This document shows, piece by piece, positions 40,361 to 49,148 of a stretch of DNA of 64,000 bases. Source of the DNA: Seohaeicola zhoushanensis. GTDB lineage: Bacteria; Pseudomonadota; Alphaproteobacteria; Rhodobacterales; Rhodobacteraceae. The stretch covers positions 1 to 64,000 of the forward strand of contig NZ_BNCJ01000007.1 of assembly GCF_014656415.1 (NCBI RefSeq), written 5' to 3'. Under the pieces are notes generated by a model. That model did not search any database. It was not told where the DNA came from and saw nothing but the letters and a program-made list of their open reading frames with translations. The stretch's first letter is position 1, and every line of letters starts with the position of its first letter. The translations under genes and the position numbers were made by a program.

Positions 40361-41799
40361 CCCGCCCGCACAGGCTCTACACCGGCCCCGAGCTCTGCGC
40401 CCTGCCCGCGCGCGAGGTGGTCTCCCTGCTGCGCAGGGGCGAGATTGCCCCCGCCGAGGCGATCGCCGCTGCGCAGGACCGCACCGCCCAGGTCGAACCC
40501 GACGTCAACGCCATCGTCACCACCTGCTTCGACCGCGCCCGCGACCGCGCCGGCAACCTCGCCACCGAGAACGCCGCCCTGGCGGGCTGGCTCGCCGGCC
40601 TGCCCATCGGCATCAAGGACCTGCAGGCCGTCGCCGGGGTGCGCTCGACCTGGGGCAACCTCGCCCTGGCCGATTTCGTACCCACCGAGAGCGACCCGCT
40701 GGTCGAGTTGCTGGAATCCCGCGGTGGCCTCGTCGTCGGCAAGACCAACACGCCCGAGTTCGGCGCCGGAGGCAATTCCACCAATGCCGTCTTCGGCTCC
40801 ACCCGCAACCCCTGGGACACAAGGATGAACGCCGGCGGCTCCTCGGGCGGCGCGGCGGTCTCGCTGGCGACCGGCGAGGTCTGGCTCAGCCACGGCTCCG
40901 ACCTGATGGGCAGCCTGCGCACCCCCGCCGCCCATTGCGGCGTGCTCGGCCTGCGCCCGGCGCCGGGGCGCTGCGGCGGCGGCCCCGGCGGGGCCAAGTT
41001 CCTGCCCGAGGGGCTGAACGGCCCGATGGCCCGCGACGTGCGCGACATCGCCCTCTTCCTCGACGCCATGACCGGCTGGGACCCGCGGATGCCGCTCTCG
41101 CTCGACGCGCCGGAGGTGCCCTTCCAGACGGCGGTGGAACAGGCCACGCGCCCGCCCCGCATCGCCTTCTCCGAGGACCAGGACGGTTTCGCCGCGGTCG
41201 AGACCGAGATCCGCGAGACCCTGCGCGCCGCCATGGCCCAGGTCGCCGCCGCCGGCGCCACCGTGGAGGAGGCCTGCCCCGACCTCGCCGGCCTGAACGA
41301 GACCTATCTCGCCATCCGGGGGATGCATTACGGCACCGTCATCGCCCGCCTGCCCGAAGAGGTGCGCGCCACCTTCGGCCCGCGCCTGGCCGACAACGTC
41401 GCCTACGGGCTGAACCTGACCGTCGAGCAGATCTACGCCGCCACCGCGCGCCGCTCGCAGCTCTACGACATCATGCGCCAGTTCCTCTCCACCTGGGACG
41501 TGCTGGCGATCCCGGTGGTGGGCATCGCCCCTGCCCCGGTGGAACAGGAATACCCCCGCTTCGTCGACGGGCAGGAGATCGGCACCTACGAGGACTGGCT
41601 GCGCTTCTCCTTCCTCGCCACGACGACGCTGCTGCCCGCGCTGGCGATGCCCGCGGGCTTCACGAAGGCCGGGCTGCCGGTCTCGATCCAGCTGATCGGA
41701 CCGCCGCGCGGTGAGGCGAAACTGCTGCAGACGGCGCTCTTCATCGAACAGGCGCTGGGGCTGCCCTCCACGCCGATCGACCCGTTCCGCCGGCACTGA
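40357..41799 (+). CDS. Amidase-signature family hydrolase
   Basis: A 480-residue amidase. Catalytic Lys near 87 (GIKDLQAVAG), cis-Ser in AGGSSGGAA near 162, and nucleophile Ser in DLMGSLRTPAA near 185; the usual GGS there reads MGS, one substitution. The ATG at 40357 overlaps the repressor stop by four bases, so they are co-translated. The substrate is unknown. Alternatives in this superfamily include aryl amidases and GatA-like proteins, but the C-terminus does not resemble GatA. Confidence 0.88.
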   Translation: MTRPHRLYTGPELCALPAREVVSLLRRGEIAPAEAIAAAQDRTAQVEPDVNAIVTTCFDRARDRAGNLATENAALAGWLAGLPIGIKDLQAVAGVRSTWGNLALADFVPTESDPLVELLESRGGLVVGKTNTPEFGAGGNSTNAVFGSTRNPWDTRMNAGGSSGGAAVSLATGEVWLSHGSDLMGSLRTPAAHCGVLGLRPAPGRCGGGPGGAKFLPEGLNGPMARDVRDIALFLDAMTGWDPRMPLSLDAPEVPFQTAVEQATRPPRIAFSEDQDGFAAVETEIRETLRAAMAQVAAAGATVEEACPDLAGLNETYLAIRGMHYGTVIARLPEEVRATFGPRLADNVAYGLNLTVEQIYAATARRSQLYDIMRQFLSTWDVLAIPVVGIAPAPVEQEYPRFVDGQEIGTYEDWLRFSFLATTTLLPALAMPAGFTKAGLPVSIQLIGPPRGEAKLLQTALFIEQALGLPSTPIDPFRRH

Positions 41800-41865
41800 T
41801 CTGCCGGCCCCGGCGCGCGGGGGTGATTTTCGCGCGCCTTTGCGCTATCCTGAACCTCCCTCCAC

Positions 41866-41885
41866 GCGGAGAGCGCGCTCTCCGC
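41866..41885. promoter_or_regulatory. Perfect 20-bp palindrome before a small-protein gene
   Basis: GCGGAGAGCG followed directly by its reverse complement, 20 bp before the ATG of the 60-residue protein. It could be an operator or a 5'-UTR hairpin just ahead of the ribosome site. Confidence 0.5.
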
Positions 41886-41904
41886 CCAGCCAAGGGAGAG
41901 ACAG

Positions 41905-42087
41905 ATGCAAGTGATCCAGACCGCCGAATATGCCCGCGCGCTCTACCGCACGCATGGCGACCGCGCCGAGGCCGAGGCCGCCAGCCGCGAGCGCATGTGC
42001 GATGCCGCCGGCAAGCGGGCCGAGGCCGAGGACTGGCGCGCGGTGCGCCGCGCGATCCGCAGCCTGCGCGGCGCCAACGAGAGCTGA
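41905..42087 (+). CDS. Small charged protein, 60 residues, unknown function
   Basis: MQVIQTAEYARALYRTHGDR followed by an Ala/Glu/Arg-rich amphipathic helix and WRAVRRAIRSLRG. No domain is recognised; the composition suggests a mostly helical cytosolic protein. AAGGGAGAG lies at good spacing before the ATG, and a 20-bp palindrome sits upstream. I recall similar short proteins in other Rhodobacterales but cannot name a family. Confidence 0.72.
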   Translation: MQVIQTAEYARALYRTHGDRAEAEAASRERMCDAAGKRAEAEDWRAVRRAIRSLRGANES

Positions 42088-42155
42088 GGCATCCGCCGCG
42101 GGGGGCGACCATCCCCCCGCACCGCATCGCGACCGTCAAGAGGAGACAGCCGGGA

Positions 42156-42659
42156 ATGAGATCCATCCTCCTCGCGGCTGCCCTGGCGCTGCTCGCCACC
42201 ACCGCCCCGGCACAGGAAGCGGTCTTCGTCATCCGCCACGCCGAGAAGGCGGCGGGCGAGGATCCCCCGCTGACCGAGGCCGGTCGGCTCCGCGCCGCGG
42301 CCTGGGCCGAGATGCTTCAAGGCGCCGGTATCCGCCAGGTCATCACCTCCGATACCCGGCGCACCCGCGAGACCGGCGCCATCATCGCAACCGCACTCGG
42401 CACCGCGCAGACGGAAGTCGACCGGCGCGACATCGCCGGATTGGTCGACCTGCTGGGCTTCGACCACGAGGACGAACGGGTGCTGATCGTCGGCCACGCC
42501 GAGACGATTCCCTCGATCCTCGCAGGCCTCGGCCATGCCGGTACCGTCGAGGTCAGCCAGGCCGATTTCGCCTCGCTCTTCGTCCTCACCCCGGAAGAGG
42601 GCGGCCCCGCCCGGCTGATCCGCCTGCACATGCCCGACCGCCCCGCGCCACGCCCCTGA
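42156..42659 (+). CDS. Exported histidine phosphatase family protein
   Basis: A 167-residue phosphoglycerate-mutase-fold protein with a signal peptide (1-20, ending APAQ). The phosphohistidine motif is R27-H28 (VIRHAEKA); the second catalytic region is TSDTRRTRETG and the second His is in VGHAETIPS. It probably acts on periplasmic phosphomonoesters, as SixA-like or related proteins do. GAGGAG precedes the ATG. The stop codon lies within repeat copy 5. Confidence 0.85.
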   Translation: MRSILLAAALALLATTAPAQEAVFVIRHAEKAAGEDPPLTEAGRLRAAAWAEMLQGAGIRQVITSDTRRTRETGAIIATALGTAQTEVDRRDIAGLVDLLGFDHEDERVLIVGHAETIPSILAGLGHAGTVEVSQADFASLFVLTPEEGGPARLIRLHMPDRPAPRP

Positions 42660-42738
42660 TTTCTCTTCTTTCCAAATATCTCCGGGGGTGAATTGGCCAA
42701 GGGCCAAGAGGGGGCAGTGCCCCCTTGCCCCCTCCCCA
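42649..42738 (+). repeat. TTTCCAAATA-family repeat, copy 5, long form
   Basis: The first 47 bp are identical to copy 6 at 56849: GCCCCTGATTTCTCTTCTTT then CCAAATATCTCCGGGGGTGA and ATTGGCC. Then come GGCCAAGAGGGGGCAGTGCC and a pyrimidine-rich tail. It begins before the phosphatase stop, so the TGA is part of the repeat. Confidence 0.88.
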
Positions 42739-42819
42739 GAATGAAAAAGGGCGGGGTTTCCCCCGCCCCGCAGGATGGGCCTCGACCCACCCCGCCTGGA
42801 ACCGCGCCGGGCGGCCGGA

Positions 42820-44295
42820 TCACACGCTCATGCAGAGATACTTCAGCTCCATGAACTCCTCGATCCCGTGGTGCGAACCCTCGCGCCCCAGGCCCGACTG
42901 CTTGACCCCGCCGAAGGGCGCCACCTCGGTCGAGATGATGCCGGTGTTGATCCCGACCATCCCGTATTCCAGCGCCTCGGCCACCTTGTAGACACGCGAG
43001 AGATCGCGGGCATAGAAGTACGACGCCAGCCCGAAGATGGTATCGTTCGCCATCTCGATCACCTCGTCCACCGTGTCGAACTTGAACAGCGGCGCCAGCG
43101 GGCCGAAGGTCTCGTCCTGCGCGACCTTCATCGACTGCGTCACCCCGGTCACGATGGTCGGCTCGAAGAAGGTGCCGCCCAGCGCGTGCGGCTTGCCGCC
43201 GGTCAGCACCTTGCCGCCATGGCTTACCACGTCGTCGAGGTGCTCCTTCACCTTCTCCACCGCATCCGCGTTGATGAGCGGCCCGGTCGTCACCCCCGCC
43301 GTCAGACCGTCGCCGACGTTCAGCTTGTTCACCGCCGCCGCCAGCTTTTCCGAGAAGGCGTCATAGACCCCGGCCTGCACGTAGATCCGGTTGGCGCAGA
43401 CGCAGGTCTGGCCGTTGTTGCGGAACTTGCAGATCATCGCGCCCTCGACCGCCGCATCCAGGTCGGCGTCGTCGAAGACGATGAAGGGCGCGTTGCCGCC
43501 CAGCTCCATCGAGCATTTCAGCACCTGGTCCGCCGCCTGCTTGAGCAGGATGCGCCCCACCTCGGTCGAGCCGGTGAAGGTCAGCTTGCGCACCTTCGGG
43601 TTCTCGCAGAACTCCTTGCCGATCTCGGAGGACCGCGACGAGGGCACCACGTTGAACACCCCTGCCGGAATGCCCGCGCGCTCGGCCAGCACGCCCAGCA
43701 CGATGGCCGAGAGCGGCGTCTCCTTGGCGGGCCGCGCGACAAAGGCGCAGCCGGCGGCCAGCGCAGGCGCGGCCTTGCGGGTGATCATCGCGTTGGGGAA
43801 GTTCCAGGGCGTGATCGAGGCCGCCACCCCGATCGGCTGCTTGATCACCGTGATCCGCTTGTCGCGCTGGTGGCCGGGGATGGTCTCGCCATAGACCCGC
43901 TTGGCCTCCTCGGCGAAGAACTCCACGAAGGAGGCGCCATAGCCGATCTCGCCCACCGCCTCGGGCTTCGGTTTGCCCTGCTCGGCGGTCAGGATGGTGC
44001 CGAGGTCCTCGGCGTTCTCCATCATCAGGTCATACCACTTGCGCAGGATGTTGGCGCGTTCCTTGCCGGTGTATTTCGCCCATTCCTTCTGGGCGGCATA
44101 GGCGGTGGCAATGGCCTCGGCGGCCTGGGCGCGGCTGAGGTCGGCCACCTCGGCGATGACATCGCCGCGGGCCGGATTGGTCACGGCAAAGGTGCCGTTG
44201 TCGCCGTCCACCCACTTGCCGCCGACATAGGCGCGGGTCTCCAGCAGGCTCGGGTCCTTCAGGAGCGATTTGAGATCGGTTGTCGCGTCGAGCAT
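42820..44295 (-). CDS. gabD: NAD(P)-dependent aldehyde dehydrogenase, succinate-semialdehyde type
   Basis: A 491-residue ALDH with the succinate-semialdehyde dehydrogenase pattern: ITPWNFPNAMITRKAAPALA, general base Glu in CSMELGGNAPFIVFDDADLD near 262, catalytic Cys in NNGQTCVCANRIYVQ near 296, and GLGREGSHHGIEEFMELKYL at the end. GGAGG lies just before the ATG at 44295. It is divergent from the hydrolase gene with an 84-bp gap. No GABA aminotransferase is in the window, so the physiological substrate is inferred. Confidence 0.88.
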   Translation of the reverse strand: MLDATTDLKSLLKDPSLLETRAYVGGKWVDGDNGTFAVTNPARGDVIAEVADLSRAQAAEAIATAYAAQKEWAKYTGKERANILRKWYDLMMENAEDLGTILTAEQGKPKPEAVGEIGYGASFVEFFAEEAKRVYGETIPGHQRDKRITVIKQPIGVAASITPWNFPNAMITRKAAPALAAGCAFVARPAKETPLSAIVLGVLAERAGIPAGVFNVVPSSRSSEIGKEFCENPKVRKLTFTGSTEVGRILLKQAADQVLKCSMELGGNAPFIVFDDADLDAAVEGAMICKFRNNGQTCVCANRIYVQAGVYDAFSEKLAAAVNKLNVGDGLTAGVTTGPLINADAVEKVKEHLDDVVSHGGKVLTGGKPHALGGTFFEPTIVTGVTQSMKVAQDETFGPLAPLFKFDTVDEVIEMANDTIFGLASYFYARDLSRVYKVAEALEYGMVGINTGIISTEVAPFGGVKQSGLGREGSHHGIEEFMELKYLCMSV

Positions 44296-44379
44296 CTTGG
44301 CCTCCTCCGGCAATATCCACTCGCGGATGCAAACCATTTGGGGCAGGGTTTGTCCAGAATGACGAGGGAGAGAAGACGC

Positions 44380-45171
44380 ATGGATCTGGATGATGCCTAT
44401 GCCAACGGCAAGTATATCGCGGGGGCAGAGGCCTATCCGGTGCGCTGGCGCGAGGCGGCCGCCGCCTTCCGCGACAGGATGCTGGCCGCAGGCCGCGCCC
44501 GGCTCGATCTGTCCTACGGGTCGGGCGAGCGCCACCGCTACGACCTCTTCCTGCCCGAGGGCGAGGCGCGCGGCGCGGTCGTCTTCGTGCATGGCGGCTA
44601 TTGGCTGAACTTCGACAAGTCGGTCTGGTCGCATCTTGCCCAAGGGCCGCTGGGACGCGGCTGGGCGGTGGCGATGCCGTCCTACGACCTCTGCCCCGCG
44701 GTGCGGATCGCCGATATCACCGCCCAGATTGCGCAGGCGGTTCAGGCGGTTGCCGCCGAGGTCGACGGCCCCATCTCGCTCACCGGCCATTCCGCCGGCG
44801 GCCATCTCGTCGCGCGCATGGCCGCGCCGGGGATGCTGCCGCCCGAAGTCGCCGCGCGGCTTGCCCATATCGTCCCGATCTCGCCGCTCTCCGACCTGCG
44901 CCCGCTGCTGCGAACCTCGATGAACGCGCATTTCGCCATGGACCAGGCCGCCGCCGAGGCCGAAAGCCCGGTGCTGCAACCCGCGCCCTCGGTGCCCGTC
45001 ACCCTCTGGGTCGGCGCGGCCGAGCGCCCGTCCTTCCTCGACCAGGCCCGCTGGCTGGCCGAGGCCTGGAACGCCGAAAACGTGGTGGTCCCCCAGCGGC
45101 ATCACTTCGACGTGATCGACGCGCTGGCCGATCCCGACTCGGAACTGACCCGCACCCTCACCGGCAGCTGA
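44380..45171 (+). CDS. Arylformamidase-like alpha/beta hydrolase
   Basis: A 263-residue hydrolase with the oxyanion motif HGGYW (71-75), nucleophile motif GHSAGGHL and a terminal His in RHHFDVID, the pattern of kynurenine formamidase and related carbamoyl hydrolases. GGGAG lies about 12 nt before the ATG at 44380. No other tryptophan-degradation gene is present. The following exported-protein gene begins one base after its stop. Confidence 0.83.
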   Translation: MDLDDAYANGKYIAGAEAYPVRWREAAAAFRDRMLAAGRARLDLSYGSGERHRYDLFLPEGEARGAVVFVHGGYWLNFDKSVWSHLAQGPLGRGWAVAMPSYDLCPAVRIADITAQIAQAVQAVAAEVDGPISLTGHSAGGHLVARMAAPGMLPPEVAARLAHIVPISPLSDLRPLLRTSMNAHFAMDQAAAEAESPVLQPAPSVPVTLWVGAAERPSFLDQARWLAEAWNAENVVVPQRHHFDVIDALADPDSELTRTLTGS

Positions 45172-45172
45172 G

Positions 45173-46012
45173 ATGCGAACCGCCCGCCTGTTGGCCCTCT
45201 GCGCCGCCCTGCTGCCGCTGCCCGCCGCCGCCCAGGGCATCCGCCAGATCCCCCTGCCCGAGGCGCAGAGCATCGACCCGGCCACCCTCTCGGACGCCGA
45301 GCTGCTCGACCTGCTGGAACGCCTCGAACAGGGCCGCGCACCGGTGGCGCGGCGGGTCTCGCTCTTCGGCATCCCCACCGGCTTCGGCGCGCCGCGCGGG
45401 GTCTGGTTCGTCTCCGCCGCCGCCACCAACAAGCGCGACCGCATCTGGCCCAACGACTGGGACGCCTCCTTCGCCATCGGCTTCGGCCTGGGAGACCCGG
45501 TCAACGGCATCGGCATCACCCCGGTGCTCGACATCACCTCGGTCTCGCCCCATCACTTCGGCGAATCCGGCAAGCTGGGCGTCAAGTTCAGCCGCGAAAT
45601 GGCCTTTGGTGCGCAATGGCGCGGCGCGGTCGGCCTCGATGTCGACAACATCGCCACCTGGGGCGACTCCCGCAGCCTGGATACCGAGTGGAGCCTCTCG
45701 CTCTCGGCCGTCCGCCCCGGCGGGCCGGAGTTCCCCTACCCGGTGCTGCTCAGCGCCGGCTACGGCAGTGGCGTCAAGGCGCGCAGTTCCGACCCCGGCT
45801 GGTTCGCCGGCGCCGGGATCGGCCTGGGCGAGGCCTGGGGCCTAAGCCTCGGCTGGTATGGCGACGAGGCCATAGCCGGGCTGAACCTCTGGACCGGACG
45901 CGAGAGAAACTTGCAGATTTCTTTAGGGGTTGGTGATATCACCAACAATGTGGACGGCCGGCGGCTGCTATTGGCGGCGTCATTTTCCCGGCCGTTCCGG
46001 AATTCGAACTGA
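45173..46012 (+). CDS. Exported beta-rich protein, possible outer-membrane barrel
   Basis: A 279-residue protein with a signal peptide (1-21, ending PAAA) and a helical segment LSDAELLDLLERLEQG. About 190 residues of alternating aromatic/glycine strands follow (FAIGFGLGDPVNGIGITPVL, GLSLGWYGDEAIAGLNLWTG), ending LLLAASFSRPF. The strand pattern suggests a beta barrel. I cannot name a family. It lies 1 nt after the arylformamidase-like gene and 17 nt before a second small exported protein. Confidence 0.72.
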   Translation: MRTARLLALCAALLPLPAAAQGIRQIPLPEAQSIDPATLSDAELLDLLERLEQGRAPVARRVSLFGIPTGFGAPRGVWFVSAAATNKRDRIWPNDWDASFAIGFGLGDPVNGIGITPVLDITSVSPHHFGESGKLGVKFSREMAFGAQWRGAVGLDVDNIATWGDSRSLDTEWSLSLSAVRPGGPEFPYPVLLSAGYGSGVKARSSDPGWFAGAGIGLGEAWGLSLGWYGDEAIAGLNLWTGRERNLQISLGVGDITNNVDGRRLLLAASFSRPFRNSN

Positions 46013-46029
46013 CCGCAAGGGATATTGCC

Positions 46030-46335
46030 ATGAAACGCGCCATTGCCATCACCTGCGCCCTGCTCGCCGCCGCGCCGGCCCTCGCCGGGGATCAGCCCGT
46101 GATTACCGTGAAGCCGCCGGTGTTCGGGTATTTCCCGACCACCTCCGTTCCCGACCGCACCTATACCCGCACCGACGTGATGACCCCGGTCGCCGCGGGC
46201 GGCACTGCCGGCTCGGCCTCGGCCCAGGCCGCCACCGGCCAGAACCGCGTCGGCGGGATCGGCCTCTCGCAGGTCGAGGCAAACCAGCTCTATGCCCGCC
46301 TGCTGGCCGAGGCCAAGGCGCGCAAGCTGCGCTGA
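46030..46335 (+). CDS. Small exported protein of unknown function
   Basis: A 101-residue protein with a signal peptide (MKRAIAITCALLAAAPALAG), a proline- and threonine-rich middle, and a helical C-terminus (LSQVEANQLYARLLAEAKAR). No enzymatic motif. Its position right after the barrel-like protein suggests they may act together at the envelope. Confidence 0.68.
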   Translation: MKRAIAITCALLAAAPALAGDQPVITVKPPVFGYFPTTSVPDRTYTRTDVMTPVAAGGTAGSASAQAATGQNRVGGIGLSQVEANQLYARLLAEAKARKLR

Positions 46336-46532
46336 CGCCCCCCTGCACCGTCAGATTTCCCTTGCCAGCCGCCCCCGCGCGGTGAGATCACTGGCGCGGG
46401 CACCGGCGATGGCGTCGCCACATCCCTGCGATGCGCCCGCACCCGTCCTGTACGCCGGGACTCTCTCATGGCGCAGGACCAGGGCAGGACAGGCCCGCAG
46501 CACCTCCGCGCCATGCAAACGGAGGGTCTGAT

Positions 46533-47741
46533 ATGACTGAACGTCCCGCATTCTACCGCTTCCACAACGGCGACAAGGTAAAGCTGCCCTTCAGCGGCGC
46601 CGAATACGAGGCCCGCCTTGCCGGGCTGCGCGCCTCGATGGACGACGCCGGCGCCGGTGCCGCCGTCCTCACCTCGATGCACAACATCGCCTATTACTCG
46701 GGCTTCCTCTACTGCTCCTTCGGCCGACCCTACGCGCTGGTGGTGACCGAGACCGAGGCGGTGACCATCTCCGCCGGGATCGACGCCGGCCAGCCCTGGC
46801 GGCGCTGCCATACCGACAACATCACCTATACCGACTGGGCGCGCGACAACTACTGGCGCGCGATCCGCTCGGTCACCGGCGAGGACGGCGTGATCGGCTA
46901 CGAGGGCGACCACCTGACGCTCACGCAGCGCGACAAGATGGAGGACTTCCTCTCACCCGTCGCCATGGTCGACCTCGCCCCCGCGACGATGCGCCAGCGC
47001 ATGATGAAATCCCCGGCCGAAATCGCCCTGATCCGCGAGGGCGCCCGCGTCGCCGATGTCGGCGGCTATGCCATCCGCGAGGCGGTGGAGGCGGGGCTGC
47101 GCGAGATCGACGTCGCCATGGCCGGCCGCGACGCGATGGAACTGGAGATCGCCAGGAGCTTCCCCGACGCCGAATACCGCGATACCTGGGTCTGGTTCCA
47201 GTCGGGCCTCAACACCGACGGCGCGCACAACCCGGTGACGGGGCGCAGGCTCGAACGCGGCGATATCCTCAGCCTCAACACCTTCCCGATGATCTCGGGC
47301 TATTACACCGCGCTGGAACGCACCATGTTCGTCGGAGAGGTCGACCCCGCCAGCCTGAAGATCTGGGAGGCCAATGTCGCCGCCCATGAATACGGCATGA
47401 GCCTGCTGAAACCCGGCGCCTCCTGCGCCGAGGTGACTCTGGCGATCAACGCCTTCCTGGCCGAGCGCGACCTGCTGCAATACCGCACCTTCGGCTATGG
47501 CCATTCCTTCGGGGTGCTCTCGCATTTCTACGGCCGCGAGGCGGGCCTCGAACTGCGCGAGGACATCGACACCGTGCTCCAGCCCGGCATGGTCATCTCG
47601 ATGGAGCCGATGCTGACGATTCCCCAGGGATCGCCCGGCGCCGGCGGCTACCGCGAACATGACATCCTGCTCATCACCGAAGAGGGCAACGAGGGCATCA
47701 CCGGCTATCCCTACGGGCCCGCCTTCAACGTGGTGGGATGA
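46533..47741 (+). CDS. Creatinase (creatine amidinohydrolase)
   Basis: A 402-residue pita-bread-fold enzyme cleaving creatine to sarcosine and urea. It resembles Pseudomonas creatinase along its whole length as I recall it: FRP-like LYCSFGRPYALVVTETEAVT, GQPWRR, TDNITYTDW, FQSGLNTDGAHNPVT, GYYTALERTMF, LQYRTFGYGHSFG and SPGAGGYREHDIL. The catalytic His is H232, the same number as in that enzyme. It lacks the dinuclear metal ligands of true M24 aminopeptidases, as creatinases do. GGAGGG precedes the ATG at 46533. No sarcosine oxidase, urease or creatininase gene is nearby. Confidence 0.88.
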   Translation: MTERPAFYRFHNGDKVKLPFSGAEYEARLAGLRASMDDAGAGAAVLTSMHNIAYYSGFLYCSFGRPYALVVTETEAVTISAGIDAGQPWRRCHTDNITYTDWARDNYWRAIRSVTGEDGVIGYEGDHLTLTQRDKMEDFLSPVAMVDLAPATMRQRMMKSPAEIALIREGARVADVGGYAIREAVEAGLREIDVAMAGRDAMELEIARSFPDAEYRDTWVWFQSGLNTDGAHNPVTGRRLERGDILSLNTFPMISGYYTALERTMFVGEVDPASLKIWEANVAAHEYGMSLLKPGASCAEVTLAINAFLAERDLLQYRTFGYGHSFGVLSHFYGREAGLELREDIDTVLQPGMVISMEPMLTIPQGSPGAGGYREHDILLITEEGNEGITGYPYGPAFNVVG

Positions 47742-47751
47742 AAATCCCGCA

Positions 47752-47779
47752 CCGGGCCGGAAATTCCGGCCCGGGTTTT
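47752..47779 (+). terminator. Terminator after the creatinase gene
   Basis: Stem CCGGGCCGGA / TCCGGCCCGG (47752-47761 with 47765-47774), 3-nt loop, then G and four T residues, 10 bp past the stop. Confidence 0.88.
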
Positions 47780-47834
47780 GACGTGGACGGATAAGCTGCT
47801 AGTTAGATGTCACAAACTGGACACGGACCAAGAC

Positions 47835-48671
47835 ATGCCCGCACTGACATTCCGCTCGCTCCTGCTCGTCTCGGTGCTTGGAGTGCTGGCCGCCTGTGGC
47901 GCCCCGACCGAACAGACCGCGCCGCCGGTTGATGTCGGTCCCTACGCGGCCGTCGATGATGGCGACATCACCATCCCCGCCGTCGACCCGCAGTATCTCG
48001 CCGAACCCAACCGGCGCAGCGAAGTTGCCTACAACGGCTCCGAATCGCCGGGCACCATCGTCGTCGATCCCTATGCCAAGTTCCTCTACTATGTCGAAGA
48101 GGGCGGCATGGCCACGCGCTACCCCGTCGCCGTCGGCCGCGAGGGAAAGTCGTTCCGCGGCAAGGGCACCATCAACCGCAAGGAACAATGGCCCGGCTGG
48201 ATCCCCACCGCCAACATGCTGCGCACCGAACCCGAGGTATACGGCCCCTTCCGCCGCGGCATCCCCGGCGGCGTCGCCAGCCCGCTCGGCGCGCGCGCCC
48301 TCTACCTCTATCGCGGCGGCAAGGACACCTACTTCCGCATCCACGGCACCAATGACGTGACCTCGATCGGCAACGCCAATTCGGCCGGCTGCATCCGCCT
48401 GTTCAACCAGGACATCATCCACCTCTTCGACCGCACCGACCTCGGCACCCAGGTCGTCGTCCGCTCCTACGAGGAATCGATCGCCCTGGAAGGCGAAGAG
48501 ATGGCCAACCGCGGCGTCGAACTGCCGCCGGTGATGCTCGACGCCGACGAGGTCTATGCCGCGGTCGAAGCCGAGAAGTTCCGCAAGAAGCTCGAGGCCG
48601 AAGCGGCGGCGGGCGGCGACGTTGTGGTAATCGAGGAACCGCAGAAGAAGCGGCGCACCGTCACCGAGTGA
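47835..48671 (+). CDS. L,D-transpeptidase lipoprotein (YkuD fold)
   Basis: A 278-residue lipoprotein: signal peptide and lipobox LAAC (Cys21), then a YkuD catalytic domain at about 70-215 with the signature HGTNDVTSIG...NSAGCIRL carrying the catalytic His and Cys. It forms 3-3 cross-links in peptidoglycan or attaches proteins to it. The C-terminus is a charged helix rich in Glu and Lys. The ATG at 47835 is chosen because it begins the signal peptide; the longer GTG-type start at 47778 overlaps the creatinase terminator. Confidence 0.9.
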   Translation: MPALTFRSLLLVSVLGVLAACGAPTEQTAPPVDVGPYAAVDDGDITIPAVDPQYLAEPNRRSEVAYNGSESPGTIVVDPYAKFLYYVEEGGMATRYPVAVGREGKSFRGKGTINRKEQWPGWIPTANMLRTEPEVYGPFRRGIPGGVASPLGARALYLYRGGKDTYFRIHGTNDVTSIGNANSAGCIRLFNQDIIHLFDRTDLGTQVVVRSYEESIALEGEEMANRGVELPPVMLDADEVYAAVEAEKFRKKLEAEAAAGGDVVVIEEPQKKRRTVTE

Positions 48672-48678
48672 TCTGGTC

Positions 48679-49020
48679 TCACAGCCGGATCACATAGTCC
48701 TTGCGGGTGAACTCCACGACCTCCCATGTGCCCCGGAAACCGGGGCGCAGGATGAAACTGTCGCCGGCCCGCACCTCCAGCACCGAGCCATCCTCGCCGG
48801 TGATGATCGAATGGCCCATCAGGATGCGGCAGTATTCCCATTCGTCATAGGATATCCGCCACTTCCCCGGCGTCGACTGCCAGATGCCGCAGTAGAGCCC
48901 GTCGCGCTCCTCGACGTTCCAGGTGGTGAAGACCGGATTGCCCGAGATCACCTTCTCGGGCGCGGGCCGGTCGAACTCGGGATCGACCGAGGCGGTGACA
49001 GGTTCGATCAGGGTGGTCAT
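48679..49020 (-). CDS. Small cupin-domain protein (DUF861 type)
   Basis: A 113-residue single cupin: VFTTWNVEERDGLYCGIWQS, then EWEYCRILMGHSIITGEDG and AGDSFILRPGFRGTWEVVE. Cupin_3 proteins often bind small acids or act as accessory enzymes; there is no specific clue here. AAGGAG precedes the ATG at 49020. It is divergent from the TetR gene, with the shared operator motif between them. It is convergent with the transpeptidase gene, 7 bp apart. Confidence 0.85.
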   Translation of the reverse strand: MTTLIEPVTASVDPEFDRPAPEKVISGNPVFTTWNVEERDGLYCGIWQSTPGKWRISYDEWEYCRILMGHSIITGEDGSVLEVRAGDSFILRPGFRGTWEVVEFTRKDYVIRL

Positions 49021-49112
49021 TGGGGCACTCCTTGTACCGGCGCGCGCAGGGCCGCGGCCCCCGCAGCCTGCGGCATCGCGCCGGAATCGGCAACTCCCCC
49101 GGCAGCCGCCTC

Positions 49113-49127
49113 ATTGAAATTTTAAAA
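49113..49127. promoter_or_regulatory. Candidate TetR operator, copy 1
   Basis: ATTGAAATTTTAAAA, identical to 49761-49775. It lies between the divergent cupin and TetR genes, 21 bp before the TetR ATG. An A/T block like this stands out in a GC-rich genome. Confidence 0.6.
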
Positions 49128-49148
49128 CGGAAATTCTAAATTCCCTGC

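Noticed and set aside
46336-46532. Possible riboswitch before the creatinase gene
   Set aside because: The 197-bp leader has several GC-rich complementary blocks, but I could not match a known guanidine, glycine or SAM motif.
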